Notes under the pieces: generated by a model
Databases searched by the model: none
What the model was told of the DNA's origin: nothing
The model's input: the letters and a program-made list of their open reading frames with translations, nothing else
Program-made: the position numbers and the translations under genes
Part shown: one piece after another, positions 39,618 through 40,564 of the stretch
Position numbering within the stretch: position 1 is the stretch's first letter
Layout: each line of letters opens with the position of its first letter
From: Kofleriaceae bacterium
GTDB lineage: Bacteria > Myxococcota_A > Polyangia > Haliangiales > Haliangiaceae
Length of the DNA stretch: 40,564 nt
Assembly: GCA_025357755.1 (NCBI GenBank)
Contig: JANXOP010000136.1
Location: 1 to 40,564 of the forward strand
Direction: 5' to 3'

Positions 39618-40317
39618 AGTTCTTCAGGTTGATGAGAGAGAGGAACTCGCGGCGAAGTGCGGGGTTCTTGAGGAACGAGCCGCGCATGACGCTGTTGATC
39701 ATCTTGGTGCCCGTGTCCTTCACGCCGCGCCAGTGCATGCAGAAATGATCGGCCTCCATGACCACGGCGAGGCCATCCGGCGTCACCTTGTTCATCAGCA
39801 TCTCGGCGAGCTGCATGATCGCCTCCTCCTGGATCTGAGGCCTACACATGATCCACTCGGCCAGCCGCGCGTACTTGGACAGGCCGATCAGGTTCGAGTG
39901 TTCGTTGGGCATCAGGCCGATCCACACCCGACCCATGATCGGGCAGAAGTGGTGGCTACACGCGCTGCGCACGGTGATCGGCCCGACGATCATCAGCTCG
40001 TTCAGGTACGCCGCGTTTGGAAACTCTGTCACCGACGGTGGCGGCACGTAGCGCCCGCGGAAGACCTCCGTCAGGTACATCTTGGCGACACGTCGCGCGG
40101 TGTCTCGGGTGTTGTGATCGGAATCGAGATCGATCACCAAGCTCTCGAGCACGCCCTCCATCTTGCCAGCGACCTCGTCGAGCAGCGCATCGAGGTCGCC
40201 CGGCTCGATGAACGTAGAGATATTGTCGTTCGCGTGAAACCGATGCTTCGCTTTCTTGATTCGATCGCGGATCTCCGCCGACACGGCAACGCTGGGAAGT
40301 TTGGGCTTGGCGGTCAT
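39616..40317 (-). CDS. folE: GTP cyclohydrolase I
   Basis: The 233-residue enzyme converts GTP to dihydroneopterin triphosphate, the first step of folate and pterin synthesis. The zinc and catalytic motifs are present: A-C-S-H-H-F (Cys and His ligands) and D-H-F-C-M-H-W-R-G (second Cys). Also present are N-T-R-D-T-A-R-R-V-A-K-M-Y, and R-G-V-K-D-T-G-T-K near the C-terminus. An N-terminal helix of about 40 residues precedes the core. The start ATG at 40317 follows no clear Shine-Dalgarno. The gene is coupled to the BLUF photoreceptor gene downstream (7 bases apart), not to other folate genes. Active-site residues are intact, so it should be functional. Confidence 0.95.
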   Translation of the reverse strand: MTAKPKLPSVAVSAEIRDRIKKAKHRFHANDNISTFIEPGDLDALLDEVAGKMEGVLESLVIDLDSDHNTRDTARRVAKMYLTEVFRGRYVPPPSVTEFPNAAYLNELMIVGPITVRSACSHHFCPIMGRVWIGLMPNEHSNLIGLSKYARLAEWIMCRPQIQEEAIMQLAEMLMNKVTPDGLAVVMEADHFCMHWRGVKDTGTKMINSVMRGSFLKNPALRREFLSLINLKN

Positions 40318-40351
40318 GGAGGTGCCGCGCGAACGGCGGCAGGACGATGAG

Positions 40352-40537
40352 ATGTGCGGGGAGTGCCTGCGGTTACACGGTCTTCAGCGAAGGACGCAGG
40401 CGCTTCTGATGGCGCAGTTCCATATCCACGAGGACCGCAAGGCCAAGCTCTATCCGTTGCTGCTCGATGTCCAAGCCGATCATCCGATCGTGGTCGTCGG
40501 GTCGAGCGCCATCGACTTTGTCTTCAGAAGGAGCTAG
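40352..40537 (+). CDS. Possible small hypothetical protein
   Basis: A frame reading M-C-G-E-C-L-R-L-H-G, then F-H-I-H-E-D-R-K-A-K-L-Y-P and V-V-V-G-S-S-A-I-D-F, ends at 40537 with a stop. Composition is protein-like and not Arg-skewed. The start may be ATG 40352, with AGGA ten bases upstream, or ATG 40316, which would overlap folE. I recognise no family. C-x2-C at the start may be a metal site. It is divergent from folE. Confidence 0.42.
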   Translation: MCGECLRLHGLQRRTQALLMAQFHIHEDRKAKLYPLLLDVQADHPIVVVGSSAIDFVFRRS

Positions 40538-40564
40538 CCACTGGCGGATCGACTATCCACCCGG

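Noticed and set aside
1..40564. tRNA, rRNA, CRISPR array, insertion sequences, prophage
   Set aside because: I found no cloverleaf-like sequence, repeat-spacer array, transposase or integrase motif, or terminal inverted repeats by eye. A tRNA scan and repeat search would be the decisive check.

Overview
The window is GC-rich, densely coded chromosomal DNA from a Gram-negative bacterium, most likely a myxobacterium (Myxococcota). This is judged from the many short-signal lipoproteins with Asp/Pro/Gly-rich linkers, an Oar-like TonB-dependent receptor, lamin-tail-domain lipoproteins, a Cys-rich lipoprotein, a sterol-reductase-family enzyme and a CHASE-like/HAMP adenylate cyclase. I see no rRNA, tRNA, CRISPR array, insertion sequence or phage module. 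About 41 probable genes are called, many joined by 4-base GTGA/ATGA overlaps.

Layout. 1-1726 (+): 3' end of a tail-specific protease and a coupled lipoprotein. 1730-3454 (-): a beta-propeller lipoprotein with a CXXCH motif. 3617-5881 (-): stress-type group of two BON-domain proteins, a universal stress protein and a tiny coupled membrane protein. 6072-9050 (+): three-gene MacB/LolCDE-type ABC exporter. 9067-11626 (-): semialdehyde dehydrogenase followed by thioredoxin-like, DCC-type (DUF393) and YHS-like proteins. 11795-15570: grpE, small hypotheticals and a membrane protein. 15592-17538 (-): glucose-6-phosphate dehydrogenase fused to a cyclic-nucleotide-binding domain. 17576-20243: lipoprotein, then a sterol-reductase-family membrane enzyme and an SDR transcribed divergently only 24 bases apart. 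20265-25522: Cys-rich lipoprotein, one-LTD lipoprotein and an Oar-like TonB-dependent receptor. 25531-30578 (-): six tightly packed genes for exported proteins (metallophosphoesterase, astacin-like metalloprotease, CBM9-like protein, small Cys-containing lipoprotein, three-LTD protein, membrane-anchored protein). 30901-31766 (+): two small membrane proteins. 31776-33497 (-): class III adenylate cyclase. 33553-39031: lipoproteins, hypotheticals and a divergent NAD-dependent DNA ligase. 39183-40317 (-): GTP cyclohydrolase I coupled to a stand-alone BLUF photoreceptor.

How genes may work together. The protease operon and the Oar-like receptor are convergent and could form one surface-protein unit. 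The adenylate cyclase could supply the ligand for the nucleotide-binding domain on G6PDH. FolE and BLUF are translationally coupled, suggesting a link between pterin supply and blue-light sensing. These links are inference. The domain fusion, the overlaps and the key residues are read directly from the sequence.
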